64,000 bases of DNA, from assembly GCA_031551965.1 (NCBI GenBank), contig JAVBMW010000002.1, forward strand, positions 53,824 to 117,823, in the 5' to 3' direction. The position numbers were made by a program, and so were the translations under genes. Source of the DNA: CALVGQ01 sp031551965 (GTDB lineage: Bacteria > Bacillota_I > Bacilli_A > Erysipelotrichales > Erysipelotrichaceae). Below are positions 17,221 to 25,565 of this stretch, in pieces (position 1 is the stretch's first letter; every line of letters begins with the position of its first letter). Under the pieces are notes generated by a model. It made no database searches and was not told the DNA's origin. It saw only the letters and a program-made list of their open reading frames with translations.

Positions 17221-17277
17221 GTTCTTATCCTCCTATCAAACTTATGACGAAGATAATATAACATGGATATTCATAAA

Positions 17278-17303
17278 TCACTGTACCATAAATGGTACAG
17301 TGA
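17278..17303. promoter_or_regulatory. Palindromic operator candidate between divergent genes
   Basis: The arms TCACTGTACCAT and ATGGTACAGTGA (12 of 12 paired) are separated by only two bases. It lies about 58 bp before the helicase start and 65 bp before the SDR start. The tiny spacer suits a dimeric repressor site; a T run follows on the plus strand, so a terminator cannot be fully excluded. Confidence 0.55.
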
Positions 17304-17367
17304 AAAATATTTTTTTTACTTTTAAACTCTTTTTAACTTGTGCATACTAAATAAAAAAGGAGCATCT

Positions 17368-18210
17368 ATGAAAGAAACTGTACTCATCACTGGTTGTACC
17401 AGTGGTATTGGTCTTGAATTAACACTTCTCTTTGCAGCTAGAAATTATGATTTAGTTTTAGTTGCCAGAGATCCTCAAAAATTAAAAATCGTGGAAGATA
17501 CGATTAAAGAAGATTTCATTAACTGCAAAGTATTTTCAATCGTTCAAGATTTAATCAATCCACAAGCTGCCATGTTGATTATGGACCAGTTGATTTCCAA
17601 TCATCTTCAAATCGACATTTTGGTAAACAATGCTGGTTTTGGCGATTATGGCGAGTTCGCAAAATGTGACTGGCACAGACAAGCCAACATGATTCAAGTG
17701 AATATCACATCCATGTTACAACTAACTCGGTATATTTTACCTCTTATGATCACTCGAGATAAAGGTAAAATACTGAATCTTGCCTCAACCGCTTCATTTC
17801 AGCCTGGCCCTTACATGTCTGTATACTACGCTACTAAGTCCTTTATCCTATCCTTTAGTGAAGCTCTTTCTGCAGAACTGAAAGATACCAACATCAGCGT
17901 AACAGCTTTGTGTCCAGGTCCTACAAACTCCAACTTCGCAAAAACTGCAGGCCAGGGTACTATCGACTTTTTCAGCAAAATGAAACAAGCGACTCCACAT
18001 CAAATCGCTAAATTCGCATACGATTCATTGATGAGCGAAAAGACCGTTGCCATTCATGGATTTAATAATTCATCGCTTGTCCAACTTCAAAGACTACTAC
18101 CAAGACGGATAATACTTTATCTGCTTACAGAACTTCAAAAACCTGAGAACAAAACAGCGAACCTAAAAGAAAAATCTCATCTACAATTTTATACCATTGA
18201 CGCTGCTTAA
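17368..18210 (+). CDS. SDR-family NAD(P)-dependent oxidoreductase
   Basis: A classical short-chain dehydrogenase of 280 residues: cofactor motif TGCTSGIG at the N-terminus, NNAGFGDYG, and the catalytic Ser (LASTAS) with Tyr-x3-Lys (YYATK). LCPGPTNSNF follows. It resembles the YqjQ/DltE-like SDR group of unknown substrate. The start was set at ATG 17368 after AAAGGAGC; a TTG ten codons upstream is less likely. A strong terminator follows. A divergent palindrome upstream suggests repressor control. Confidence 0.9.
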   Translation: MKETVLITGCTSGIGLELTLLFAARNYDLVLVARDPQKLKIVEDTIKEDFINCKVFSIVQDLINPQAAMLIMDQLISNHLQIDILVNNAGFGDYGEFAKCDWHRQANMIQVNITSMLQLTRYILPLMITRDKGKILNLASTASFQPGPYMSVYYATKSFILSFSEALSAELKDTNISVTALCPGPTNSNFAKTAGQGTIDFFSKMKQATPHQIAKFAYDSLMSEKTVAIHGFNNSSLVQLQRLLPRRIILYLLTELQKPENKTANLKEKSHLQFYTIDAA

Positions 18211-18234
18211 TACTTGTAGCCAATAATTTTCAAG

Positions 18235-18257
18235 CGAGTAGAAACTACTCGTTTTTT
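18235..18257 (+). terminator. Terminator of the SDR gene
   Basis: CGAGTA and TACTCG arms around GAAAC are followed by TTTTTTAT; the convergent hydrolase gene ends inside it. Confidence 0.75.
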
Positions 18258-18837
18258 ATATTTCGAATGCTGGTGCATGGGCTGGGTAAACTGATTTGAT
18301 ATCCATCTCAAAAATTTTAATCCAATCTTTCATCACTTTTTCATCATTGGCATCAGCCATTTCAAAAGGTGGTAAATCTCCGATAAAAATACATTGATTA
18401 TCTATTACTAAACTTACACTATCCAAAGAATGACCCGGTGTTTCAATTATGGCACCCTTTATTCCTATTTCTTCTAATAGTTTTCGACTTTCTGTAGTAT
18501 TTACAACACTATTATTTTCATGTTTAAGTTTCACAAAATCAGAATTAGGTTTCTTCTCATAAAAGTTGTTTATCTCATCAATACCTTGAACTTGGTTATC
18601 TAGCATTAATAATGTAACTCCATAGTCTTTCAAAACTTGTACAAGCCCTGCATGATCGATATGAAAATGAGAAACGATCAAATATTTGATATCTTCAAGT
18701 TTGATTTTGTTTTCTTTCATTTGAATCATAAAATCACGGTAGGAATCAATCCATCCAGCATCAAACATTACATAATTATGATTTGATCCAATAAGATAAC
18801 TCTTCGCTGATTTATGAGTTAAAGTGATGATATCCAT
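18256..18837 (-). CDS. MBL-fold metallo-hydrolase
   Basis: A 193-residue metallo-beta-lactamase-fold protein with the metal ligands of HFHIDHAG, TPGHSLDS, an aspartate in FIGDLPP and a late histidine in YPAHAP. The substrate is unknown; related small MBL proteins cleave thioesters, lactones or phosphodiesters. The start was chosen at ATG 18837, because GAGGTG lies just before it; a TTG six codons earlier overlaps proS. It is the second gene of the proS operon and thus under T-box control, which suggests a link with proline or tRNA-Pro supply, though no direct evidence shows it. Confidence 0.85.
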   Translation of the reverse strand: MDIITLTHKSAKSYLIGSNHNYVMFDAGWIDSYRDFMIQMKENKIKLEDIKYLIVSHFHIDHAGLVQVLKDYGVTLLMLDNQVQGIDEINNFYEKKPNSDFVKLKHENNSVVNTTESRKLLEEIGIKGAIIETPGHSLDSVSLVIDNQCIFIGDLPPFEMADANDEKVMKDWIKIFEMDIKSVYPAHAPAFEI

Positions 18838-18851
18838 TTTTACACCTCGAT

Positions 18852-20138
18852 TCAATTCTTAAAAAAATCAAGTATCGTAGATAAAGACACAAGTGATTTT
18901 TCACCTGTTTTTGTATCTTCAATTTCAATCCGATCTTCGTTTGCTTTATCACCAATCACTACTAAATATGGACATCCTAACAAGAAACAATCTTTGATTT
19001 TCGATCCGATTGTGATCCCAGTTCGATCATCTAGGATAGTTCTAATTTTATTGCTTTCCAATAAATCATAAATTTTATAAGCTAGTTCTTCTTTACTTAT
19101 ATCATCATTTTTATAAACGATTTGAAGTAAATAAGGTGCAAGATGCATAGGAAAAGATACTCCTTTTATTTTCCCATTTTTATCTTTTATCACACTATTT
19201 TCAATAATAACTGCTGTAATCCTGCTTACCCCAAAGCTGTAACATCCCATGTGATAAGGTTTGTCTTTAGATTCTTCGTCCTGATAATAAATCCCCATAC
19301 TATCTGAATACTTTGTGCCCAATTGAAAATTATGACCAAGTTCTAAAGTTTTATATTCTTTCATATTGTCAAGATTTTCGATTCCATACTCTTGTTTCAA
19401 ATATTCTTTACAATCCAAACGATCAAGAATTTCTAAATTGAGTCCAATATTCATTTTTTCATCATATAGAATCGTATCTTCACCAAGTTCTGTAAATGTC
19501 TGCCATTCTTCACTTTTCTTACCACCCATTGAACCATTATCCGCTACAATTGGTACCACTTTTAAACCTAGCCGCTCAAACACCTTAAAATGAGCTTGTT
19601 TAAATCTCTCATAGCTTAATTCCATACTCTTTTCATCAACATCAAAACTATATCCATCCATCATGATAAATGTTCTTGGTCTAAACAAGTACCCTCGTGG
19701 TCTAATTTCTTTCCTGAATTTTTCACCAATCTGATAAAATATTGCAGGCATAGATTTGTAAGATTTGATTCTGTTGTGGGCAAATATTATTGAGCATTCC
19801 TCAGCAGTTGGAGCAATGGCATATTCATTTTTCTCAGTGATTGAGGTATACATAATGTTATCTATTTTAGTGTATTTATCCCATCGAACAGAATCATCCC
19901 ATATCTTTCTTGGTTGTAGAATTGGATACTGAACTTCAATACAACCTATTTTGTCTAATTCCTCAATAATAATGTTTTGAACGTTTTGTTGTAGTTTGAT
20001 CCATAAATTACCGAAACCATAAATTCCGCTTTCATATTGGTAAAGTTCTCCAAACTTAAACAAGATATCTTGTCCAGAATACTTTTCGTCAATATCTTTT
20101 ACATTAATTTTGTTTATATTTAATTGTGTCAATTTCAT
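18852..20138 (-). CDS. proS: Prolyl-tRNA synthetase, short form
   Basis: A class II synthetase of 428 residues charging tRNA-Pro. Motif 2 is visible in GEKFRKEIRPRGYLFRPR and motif 3 in GCYSFGVSRI; the C-terminal anticodon-binding domain starts near 330 (IVYKNDDISKEELAYKIY, DDRTGITIGSKIKD). Usual bacterial ProRS has about 570 residues with a 180-residue editing insert between motifs 2 and 3; here only about 130 residues separate them, so the editing domain is missing or much reduced, as in some short ProRS. It is preceded by a T-box leader, so it is expected to be made when uncharged tRNA-Pro accumulates. A paralogue besides a full-length proS elsewhere in the genome cannot be excluded. Confidence 0.9.
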   Translation of the reverse strand: MKLTQLNINKINVKDIDEKYSGQDILFKFGELYQYESGIYGFGNLWIKLQQNVQNIIIEELDKIGCIEVQYPILQPRKIWDDSVRWDKYTKIDNIMYTSITEKNEYAIAPTAEECSIIFAHNRIKSYKSMPAIFYQIGEKFRKEIRPRGYLFRPRTFIMMDGYSFDVDEKSMELSYERFKQAHFKVFERLGLKVVPIVADNGSMGGKKSEEWQTFTELGEDTILYDEKMNIGLNLEILDRLDCKEYLKQEYGIENLDNMKEYKTLELGHNFQLGTKYSDSMGIYYQDEESKDKPYHMGCYSFGVSRITAVIIENSVIKDKNGKIKGVSFPMHLAPYLLQIVYKNDDISKEELAYKIYDLLESNKIRTILDDRTGITIGSKIKDCFLLGCPYLVVIGDKANEDRIEIEDTKTGEKSLVSLSTILDFFKN

Positions 20139-20221
20139 AATTAACTGTCCTTTCTTTGATTAAATTGTTTAATCAACTACTCGGTCGTTTCTTTCTCCAC
20201 ATCATAATCATCACCTCAGCA

Positions 20222-20418
20222 AAATAAAAAAGAATGGCCGTAAGGAGTGCTTAAAGCACGGTACCATCCTCTATTTCACTTAATTTGATAACGGTTTTAG
20301 CCGAACACCTTTTCAGGGTTAGCTCATAGGTAGGAATCATTAAGTTTGGTTGTTATCTTCCACCTTGTGATAACTCTCTATAAACCTAAATTAATCATCA
20401 TGTCCTAATCATTGCTTT
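20222..20418 (-). promoter_or_regulatory. T-box leader of proS
   Basis: On the minus strand the leader shows the stem I signature GATTAGGACATG, an AGAGAG stretch, a region with CCT proline codon candidates, and the T-box AGGATGGTACCGTG, followed by a terminator hairpin (GTGCTT/AAGCAC and GGCC) with TTCTTTTTTATTTT. A 12-codon ORF with GAGGTGATG (20173-20211) lies between it and proS. Confidence 0.85.
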
Positions 20419-20424
20419 GGTAGT

Positions 20425-20453
20425 ATCATACACTAATACTACAAACAAGACAA
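20425..20453 (-). promoter_or_regulatory. proS promoter
   Basis: On the minus strand TTGTCT (20448-20453) and TATGAT (20425-20430) are 17 bp apart, just ahead of the T-box leader. Confidence 0.6.
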
Positions 20454-20587
20454 CAAAAACAAGAAAGTGATATCTGTCGTAAAAAAATTTACTCCATCTA
20501 TCATTCTATAACCCCAAAGTCTTAGAACCCGATTCTGTTTCTTGCCAGATCAGTAAGATGTACACTTTGTTTTATCTTTCCTCATCG

Positions 20588-20625
20588 AGGTGGTACGATA
20601 AACAATCGTTGTACATCCTTTTTTT
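20588..20625 (+). promoter_or_regulatory. Degenerate T-box-like terminator element
   Basis: AGGTGGTACGAT, then ATCGTTGTACATCC and seven T, follow the layout of a T-box plus terminator (consensus AGGGTGGNACCGCG), but the core ACCGCG is lost and no gene follows on this strand. Confidence 0.35.
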
Positions 20626-20694
20626 GCACCATTTCCAATGAAGTTCATCCCTACCCCCAACCAGTTATCTTCTAGTAACTGCGTCAAAGTATAC

Positions 20695-20760
20695 GGTTCA
20701 TTGTGTAATGGTTAAAGCTGTTAATCTGCAAATCTCACCCCTCTTCAATAATCACATAAC
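20695..20760 (+). pseudogene. tRNA-Cys-like relic
   Basis: The sequence starts GGTTCATT, has a D-arm-like AATGGTTAAAGC, a CTGCAAA loop (GCA anticodon) and a TTCAA T-loop, in the same order and spacing as the intact tRNA-Cys at 21212-21285, but the anticodon and acceptor stems do not pair. Confidence 0.35.
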
Positions 20761-20962
20761 ATACAACTAAATAACTGCTTAACCCTTTAGAATTACTTGT
20801 CAGCGATTGTGTACTACTAATATCTACGATCACATTATAACAGTAAATAAACTTAAATATCAGTCTTGACATTTAGAAATTTATTTGAATACTATTCAAG
20901 TAACACATCACTACTAATCTGTCTTTTTAGAAAATACCGAGAACTTTCCATAAGATAAAAAA

Positions 20963-20982
20963 ACTCAGAACTAATTCCGAGT
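20963..20982 (-). terminator. Terminator after tRNA-Leu(TAA)
   Basis: On the minus strand the arms ACTCGGAA and TTCTGAGT are followed by TTTTTT. Confidence 0.7.
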
Positions 20983-20993
20983 ATTTTTATAAA

Positions 20994-21080
20994 TGGTGGG
21001 GATGGTGGGACTTGAACCCACACGAGGTTGCCCTCACCGGATTTTAAGTCCGATGCGTCTACCGGTTCCGCCACAACCCC
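20994..21080 (-). tRNA. tRNA-Leu(TAA)
   Basis: An 87-nt tRNA with long variable arm, acceptor GGGGTTG, anticodon loop CTTAAAA and encoded CCA. Confidence 0.96.
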
Positions 21081-21176
21081 ACGTATTAATTAACCGGTAC
21101 GTCTTGTTGACGCTCAATAATAATATCATCAATAGTAGTATTAATCAAGAGTAAATTTCTTTTTTTCGAAAAAAAG

Positions 21177-21196
21177 AAACCTTTTTTACAAGGCTT
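21177..21196 (-). terminator. Terminator after tRNA-Cys
   Basis: On the minus strand AAGCCTT and AAGGTTT arms are followed by CTTTTTTT. Confidence 0.65.
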
Positions 21197-21211
21197 CTTT
21201 TGATTACTTCA

Positions 21212-21285
21212 TGGAGGTTCCTATCAGATTTGAACTGATGATCACAGAGTTGCAGTCTATTGCCTTACCACTTGGCTAAGGAACC
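21212..21285 (-). tRNA. tRNA-Cys(GCA)
   Basis: A 74-nt tRNA, acceptor GGTTCCT, anticodon loop CTGCAAC with ATAGA/TCTGT stem, discriminator T and encoded CCA. Confidence 0.95.
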
Positions 21286-21347
21286 ATTTACGGTGCTTTT
21301 TTATTATACCAAACACCGCATATTTTGCAAGAGATTTTATCCCTTTT

Positions 21348-22772
21348 CTATCTTTTCTTCAACTCTTCTAAGAGAAGTTGGTTTGTTAAGGCTGGATTTG
21401 CCTGTCCTTTTGATTTTTTCATGATTTGTCCAACCAAGAATCCTACAGCACGATCTTTACCATTTTTGAAGTCTTCGATCGATTGTGGTTGTTCCATAAG
21501 CACTTCATTGATTAGTGAAAGCAGGGCAGAACTATCACTCATTTGTTTCATTCCTCGGTCTGCCGCAAGTTTTTTTGGATCATTGCCTTTAACGACATCC
21601 GCAAACAGTTCTTTTGCTTGTTTACTGGATATTTCAGAAGTTGACACCATATTCATAAGAGTCGCAAAATCTTCTGGCTTACACGCAGTTTCTTCAACTC
21701 TGATCGCTTCTTTTGACAGAATTGCTAAGAAATCAGTTATACAATAATTCGCAGCCATTTTAGCTTCCTTTGTGTGTTTCATAACTTCCTCATAAAATTC
21801 AGACAAAGCTTTATTAGCTACAAGCACACTAGCATCATATTCAGTTAAGCCAAAACTTGTGCAATATCTTTGCCTTCTTGCATCAGGTAATTCAGGAAGT
21901 GAAGCTTGGATCGATTCGATCCACTTCGCATCCAACCGTATAGGAAAAATATTAGGTTCAGGGAAATATTTATAATCTGCTGCCCCTTCTTTACTACGCA
22001 TTGAAACCGTAGTTTTCGTTGCCTCATCAAAACGACGCGTTTCTTGTGCAATCATTTCCTTGTTGTCTAACATTTTTGTTTGTCTTTCAATTTCAAACTC
22101 GATTGATTTTTGTACATTGCTGATAGAATTTAAATTTTTAATTTCCACTTTTTTACCAAGTTCTGTTGATCCTTCGGGTTTCAAAGAAATATTGACATCA
22201 CAACGCATTGATCCTTCTTCCATTTTTACATCCGAAACCCCTAAATAGAATAAAGTTTCCTGTATTTTAGATACATAGGCAGCTGCTTGTTTTCCACTAT
22301 TCATATCTGGTTCAGACACAATTTCAATAAGTGGTGTCCCTGCACGATTGTAGTCGATCAATGTTTCGTTTTGAATATGAAACTGCTTTGCCGTATCTTC
22401 TTCCATATGCAATCGATTGATTCTGACTTGTACGAGTTTATCTTCTACTTGAAGCTCTACGAAACCATTTGAACCGATCGGATGAAATTGTTGTGTGATT
22501 TGAAACCCTTTTGGCAAATCAGTATAATAATAATTTTTACGATCAAACTTGACAACCGGATCAATCGTCATATGAAAAGCGGTGCATGCTTTAATCGCAG
22601 CTTCTACAGCAGCTTTATTTACGCAAGGTAGTGTTCCTGGATGTCCTAAATCTATTTCATTCGTACATGAGTTTACGCTTTGCCCAAATGAAGTGGCAGA
22701 TCCTGAAAACATTTTTGTCATAGTCTTGAGTTCACAATGGATCTCAATACCAATTACTACATCATAATTCAT
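21348..22772 (-). CDS. gatB: Asp/Glu-tRNA amidotransferase subunit B
   Basis: A 474-residue subunit that binds mischarged Glu-tRNA-Gln or Asp-tRNA-Asn and activates the acyl group with ATP, while GatA supplies ammonia. The N-terminal cradle carries VIGIEIHCEL and the family signatures EIDLGHPGTLP, FDRKNYYYTDLPKG and IEIVSEPDM; the helical and YqeY-like tail domain runs from about 330 to the end. It is full length and follows gatA by six bases, last in the gatCAB operon. The complex makes Gln-tRNA-Gln (and Asn-tRNA-Asn) in bacteria lacking GlnRS. Confidence 0.97.
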   Translation of the reverse strand: MNYDVVIGIEIHCELKTMTKMFSGSATSFGQSVNSCTNEIDLGHPGTLPCVNKAAVEAAIKACTAFHMTIDPVVKFDRKNYYYTDLPKGFQITQQFHPIGSNGFVELQVEDKLVQVRINRLHMEEDTAKQFHIQNETLIDYNRAGTPLIEIVSEPDMNSGKQAAAYVSKIQETLFYLGVSDVKMEEGSMRCDVNISLKPEGSTELGKKVEIKNLNSISNVQKSIEFEIERQTKMLDNKEMIAQETRRFDEATKTTVSMRSKEGAADYKYFPEPNIFPIRLDAKWIESIQASLPELPDARRQRYCTSFGLTEYDASVLVANKALSEFYEEVMKHTKEAKMAANYCITDFLAILSKEAIRVEETACKPEDFATLMNMVSTSEISSKQAKELFADVVKGNDPKKLAADRGMKQMSDSSALLSLINEVLMEQPQSIEDFKNGKDRAVGFLVGQIMKKSKGQANPALTNQLLLEELKKR

Positions 22773-22777
22773 GTTTT

Positions 22778-24193
22778 TTAGACCTCCTTACTTTCATTTT
22801 TAATCTTTGTGATTTCTTCGATCGCAAGACATACATTTAATAATGTTACTTCATCAAATGCTTTTGCAGTACAGTTGATTCCCACCGGCATTCCTTTTGT
22901 AAAGCCCATTGGAACAGTACAACTTGGATAACCTGTAAAATTACCTAAGATCATATGATTTTCTGCAATTAAATATTCATTGCTCAATTCATCATCATTT
23001 GCCTCATTCACAAGAGGAGCACCTTTTCGAGAAGCAGGCGCAATGATCACATCTGCATTATCCAACACATTTTTTACTTCGTTCACGATCAAACGACGTA
23101 CTTTTTGAGCTTGTCTGAAATAGCGATCTTGATTCTCAACCATCAACCCATAACTTCCCATCACAAAACGTTTACGAACTTGAAATCCGAATCCTTCCGT
23201 TCTTGATTTTGTCATGATTTCTTCAGAACTATTTCCTTCTAGTTGTCTTCCAAAACGGATCGCATCCAAGTTGGAATGATTCGCCGTTGCTTCACAGTTG
23301 GCAATAATGTAATAAGTTGGTAAAATCGCTCGAAGTAATTGTTCATTCAATACTACTTCGCTTATTATTGCCCCTTTATTTCTTAAGCCTTCAATGACAA
23401 TATTAAAATTATCTATTGTTTCTTTCTCGTTGATGGAATCAATAACGTTTTTTAATATTACAATTTTCTTGCCTTCCATGTTGGAGTTCAAAAGTTCTGC
23501 ATAATGGGGAACTTCTTTATGGCTTGAAGTCATATCACGATCATCGCGTCCCGCCAAAACTTCTAAACTAATTGCTGCATCCTCAACATTTTGTGTAAAT
23601 ACTCCGACATGATCTAAACTTGAGGCATAAGGAATGACCCCATATCGTGAAATTCTGCCATAGGTCGGTTTCAATCCAACTACATTACAATAGGAAGCGG
23701 GTTTACGAATCGAATCTCCTGTATCTGAGCCAATCGCCATCGGTACTACTCCGGCCGCAACCAAAGCAGCACTTCCTCCTGATGAACCTCCTGAAATACG
23801 ATTTAGATCATAGGGATTATAAACAGGGCCTGTTGCTGCCGTTAAATTCGTACCACCCATCGCAAGTTCATCTAAACTTGATTTTGCGATGATGATCGCC
23901 CCTGCCTTCTTTAATTTTTCTACGATCGTTGCATCATATACAGGAATATAATTTTCTAATATCTTGCTGGAAGCAGTTGTTTTGATTCCTTTTGTATTGA
24001 CATTGTCCTTTAACACAACTGGAACTCTATATAATAGTCCATCTTTATAATTCTCTAATTCATTTAATTGCTCAGTTGGATCAATAAAAGTCACTACTGC
24101 ATTCAATTTATCTTGTGATAACTTCGCTTTTTCGCAAGCTTTCAACACATTTTCAACACCATTTATTGAATTTCTCATTTCACTGATCGTCAT
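22778..24193 (-). CDS. gatA: Asp/Glu-tRNA amidotransferase subunit A
   Basis: The glutaminase/amidase subunit of GatCAB, 471 residues. The amidase-signature triad is visible: Lys in VVLKDN, the cis-Ser and nucleophile Ser in ISGGSSGGSAALVAAG. GSDTGDSIRKPASY and GLKPTYGRISRYG follow. The canonical GGSIRQPA reads GDSIRKPA, a mild change. It releases ammonia from glutamine and channels it to GatB. Its ATG overlaps the gatC stop by one base, so the two are coupled. Confidence 0.97.
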   Translation of the reverse strand: MTISEMRNSINGVENVLKACEKAKLSQDKLNAVVTFIDPTEQLNELENYKDGLLYRVPVVLKDNVNTKGIKTTASSKILENYIPVYDATIVEKLKKAGAIIIAKSSLDELAMGGTNLTAATGPVYNPYDLNRISGGSSGGSAALVAAGVVPMAIGSDTGDSIRKPASYCNVVGLKPTYGRISRYGVIPYASSLDHVGVFTQNVEDAAISLEVLAGRDDRDMTSSHKEVPHYAELLNSNMEGKKIVILKNVIDSINEKETIDNFNIVIEGLRNKGAIISEVVLNEQLLRAILPTYYIIANCEATANHSNLDAIRFGRQLEGNSSEEIMTKSRTEGFGFQVRKRFVMGSYGLMVENQDRYFRQAQKVRRLIVNEVKNVLDNADVIIAPASRKGAPLVNEANDDELSNEYLIAENHMILGNFTGYPSCTVPMGFTKGMPVGINCTAKAFDEVTLLNVCLAIEEITKIKNESKEV

Positions 24194-24486
24194 TATTTTA
24201 CCACCTTAGGAACCACAAAATGTCCTTGTTTCACTTTCGTTGCGTTTTTTGTTGCCTCTGTTTGCAATAATGTATGATCAACTACATCTTCTCTAAGAAA
24301 AGTTGTTTCTTCTTCAAAGGGATAGATCATTTCTAATATATCTGTTGTATCGATCGAAGATAATATTTCTAACTGGGCATCAAAAGTTTCAAAATCTTTT
24401 GCGACAGCGATCGCTTCTTCTTCATTTAACTCAAACATTAATTTCTTCGCTAAATCCTGATAATAAATAACTTTGTTTTCTTCCAT
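24193..24486 (-). CDS. gatC: Asp/Glu-tRNA amidotransferase subunit C
   Basis: A small 97-residue subunit that wraps around the GatA-GatB interface and stabilises it. Features are the N-terminal helix (DLAKKLMFELNEEEA) and the acidic middle segment, followed by LREDVVDHTL and the C-terminal VKQGHFVVPKVV, matching the GatC signature LREDxV and the GxFxVPxV end. It is the first gene of gatCAB, 11 bases after camS. Confidence 0.94.
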   Translation of the reverse strand: MEENKVIYYQDLAKKLMFELNEEEAIAVAKDFETFDAQLEILSSIDTTDILEMIYPFEEETTFLREDVVDHTLLQTEATKNATKVKQGHFVVPKVVK

Positions 24487-24497
24487 AAATTGCCTTT

Positions 24498-25565
24498 CTA
24501 GCTCATATCATGAATGGACATTTCAGTTTCACCAACTTTTTTGACCATTGTAAAATAAGTTTCATCAAACATCTTAATTTCTATTTTCAATTCCATTTGC
24601 GATGTATCTATTACATCACATAATTGTGCAATATACTGAGCTATCGCACTGATTTCTGAATAGGTCTTCGCCTGTATGTTCACATCTATTTTTAATTCTT
24701 TGCATAGTTTATCTTCAAATCTACCAAGTCCGATCATATCGATATTTTCAGGTAGAAAATCATGAATTTGATTTTTGATATTCACAAATTGCGTATACAA
24801 GGTTGTATCTAAACGTTGAGCCAAATCAGTTGGAAAAAGTGCCCATTCTTCATTGATTTCCGTAAACTGCCCACTACGCCCTGTAAAATAGCCTTCGCCA
24901 ATAAATGTTCCTGGTACACTTGATCCTGAATCACTGGACATATACAAGGCAATATAAATTGGACAATCCGCATCGAGAGTTGTAAATTGGCGCACATAAC
25001 TTTCTAGTTTTCGCCCTATCATACTTCCATAATTGTATAAACGTTCTTTAGGTATTTGAACTTTTTCATCTTCACTAGTTACTGAAGAATTCATCAAAAT
25101 CGCAAGTGATACCCCTGTAATCTTCGTTGTATCCGAATTTTGCACAAAAGGTATTTCCACAACATCATAAACGATATAAGGACTTTCTACTTTGATCGCA
25201 CTATTGATTTCAAACTCACCTAGACGGGGATTCAGTGCATAAGGATATTCATCACTCTCCCGGCGCTGTAACATTCGAAGATTATCTGCCGTCAAACACT
25301 TTCCTGCGATCTGCATATAATTTTTGACAGAAAAATATTCTTTTGAACGTTCTTCTAAACCTTTTTCAACTTCGATCATATCATAACGCGTTGTAGAACT
25401 TCCGTGAAAGTATCGTCCTTCTGAAAGTTCATAAGGAATGACCATTGCATAATCACCCTTGTTTGTACCTTTTACGACAATTCCAGTTTCTTCAACTGTA
25501 TCATTGTTTTGACAACCTACCAGTGTTACTAGAAAGATAGCACATAAAAATATTTTAAATTTCAT
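24498..25565 (-). CDS. camS: CamS family lipoprotein
   Basis: A secreted lipoprotein of 355 residues: signal peptide MKFKIFLCAIFLVTL with lipobox LVGC, so Cys18 is lipidated. The body fits the CamS family (sex-pheromone cAM373 precursor-like) by the segment GRYFHGSSTTRYDMIEVEKG and ALNPRLGEF. The family is usual between ligA and gatC in Bacillota, as here. In enterococci and staphylococci the signal peptide of CamS proteins is processed into a pheromone; whether this one is made into a pheromone is unknown. It overlaps the end of ligA. Confidence 0.9.
   Translation of the reverse strand: MKFKIFLCAIFLVTLVGCQNNDTVEETGIVVKGTNKGDYAMVIPYELSEGRYFHGSSTTRYDMIEVEKGLEERSKEYFSVKNYMQIAGKCLTADNLRMLQRRESDEYPYALNPRLGEFEINSAIKVESPYIVYDVVEIPFVQNSDTTKITGVSLAILMNSSVTSEDEKVQIPKERLYNYGSMIGRKLESYVRQFTTLDADCPIYIALYMSSDSGSSVPGTFIGEGYFTGRSGQFTEINEEWALFPTDLAQRLDTTLYTQFVNIKNQIHDFLPENIDMIGLGRFEDKLCKELKIDVNIQAKTYSEISAIAQYIAQLCDVIDTSQMELKIEIKMFDETYFTMVKKVGETEMSIHDMS

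Larger units (their letters stand above)
20454..20960. other. Gene-free stretch with T-box-like and tRNA-like remnants
   Basis: No CDS is supported. The plus strand carries a degenerate T-box/terminator-like piece at 20588-20625 and a tRNA-Cys-like sequence at 20695-20760. The rest is unremarkable. Confidence 0.5.

Noticed and set aside
20638..20715. 25-codon ORF on the plus strand after the T-box-like element
   Set aside because: No ribosome binding site and it runs into the tRNA-like relic; composition gives no support for coding.
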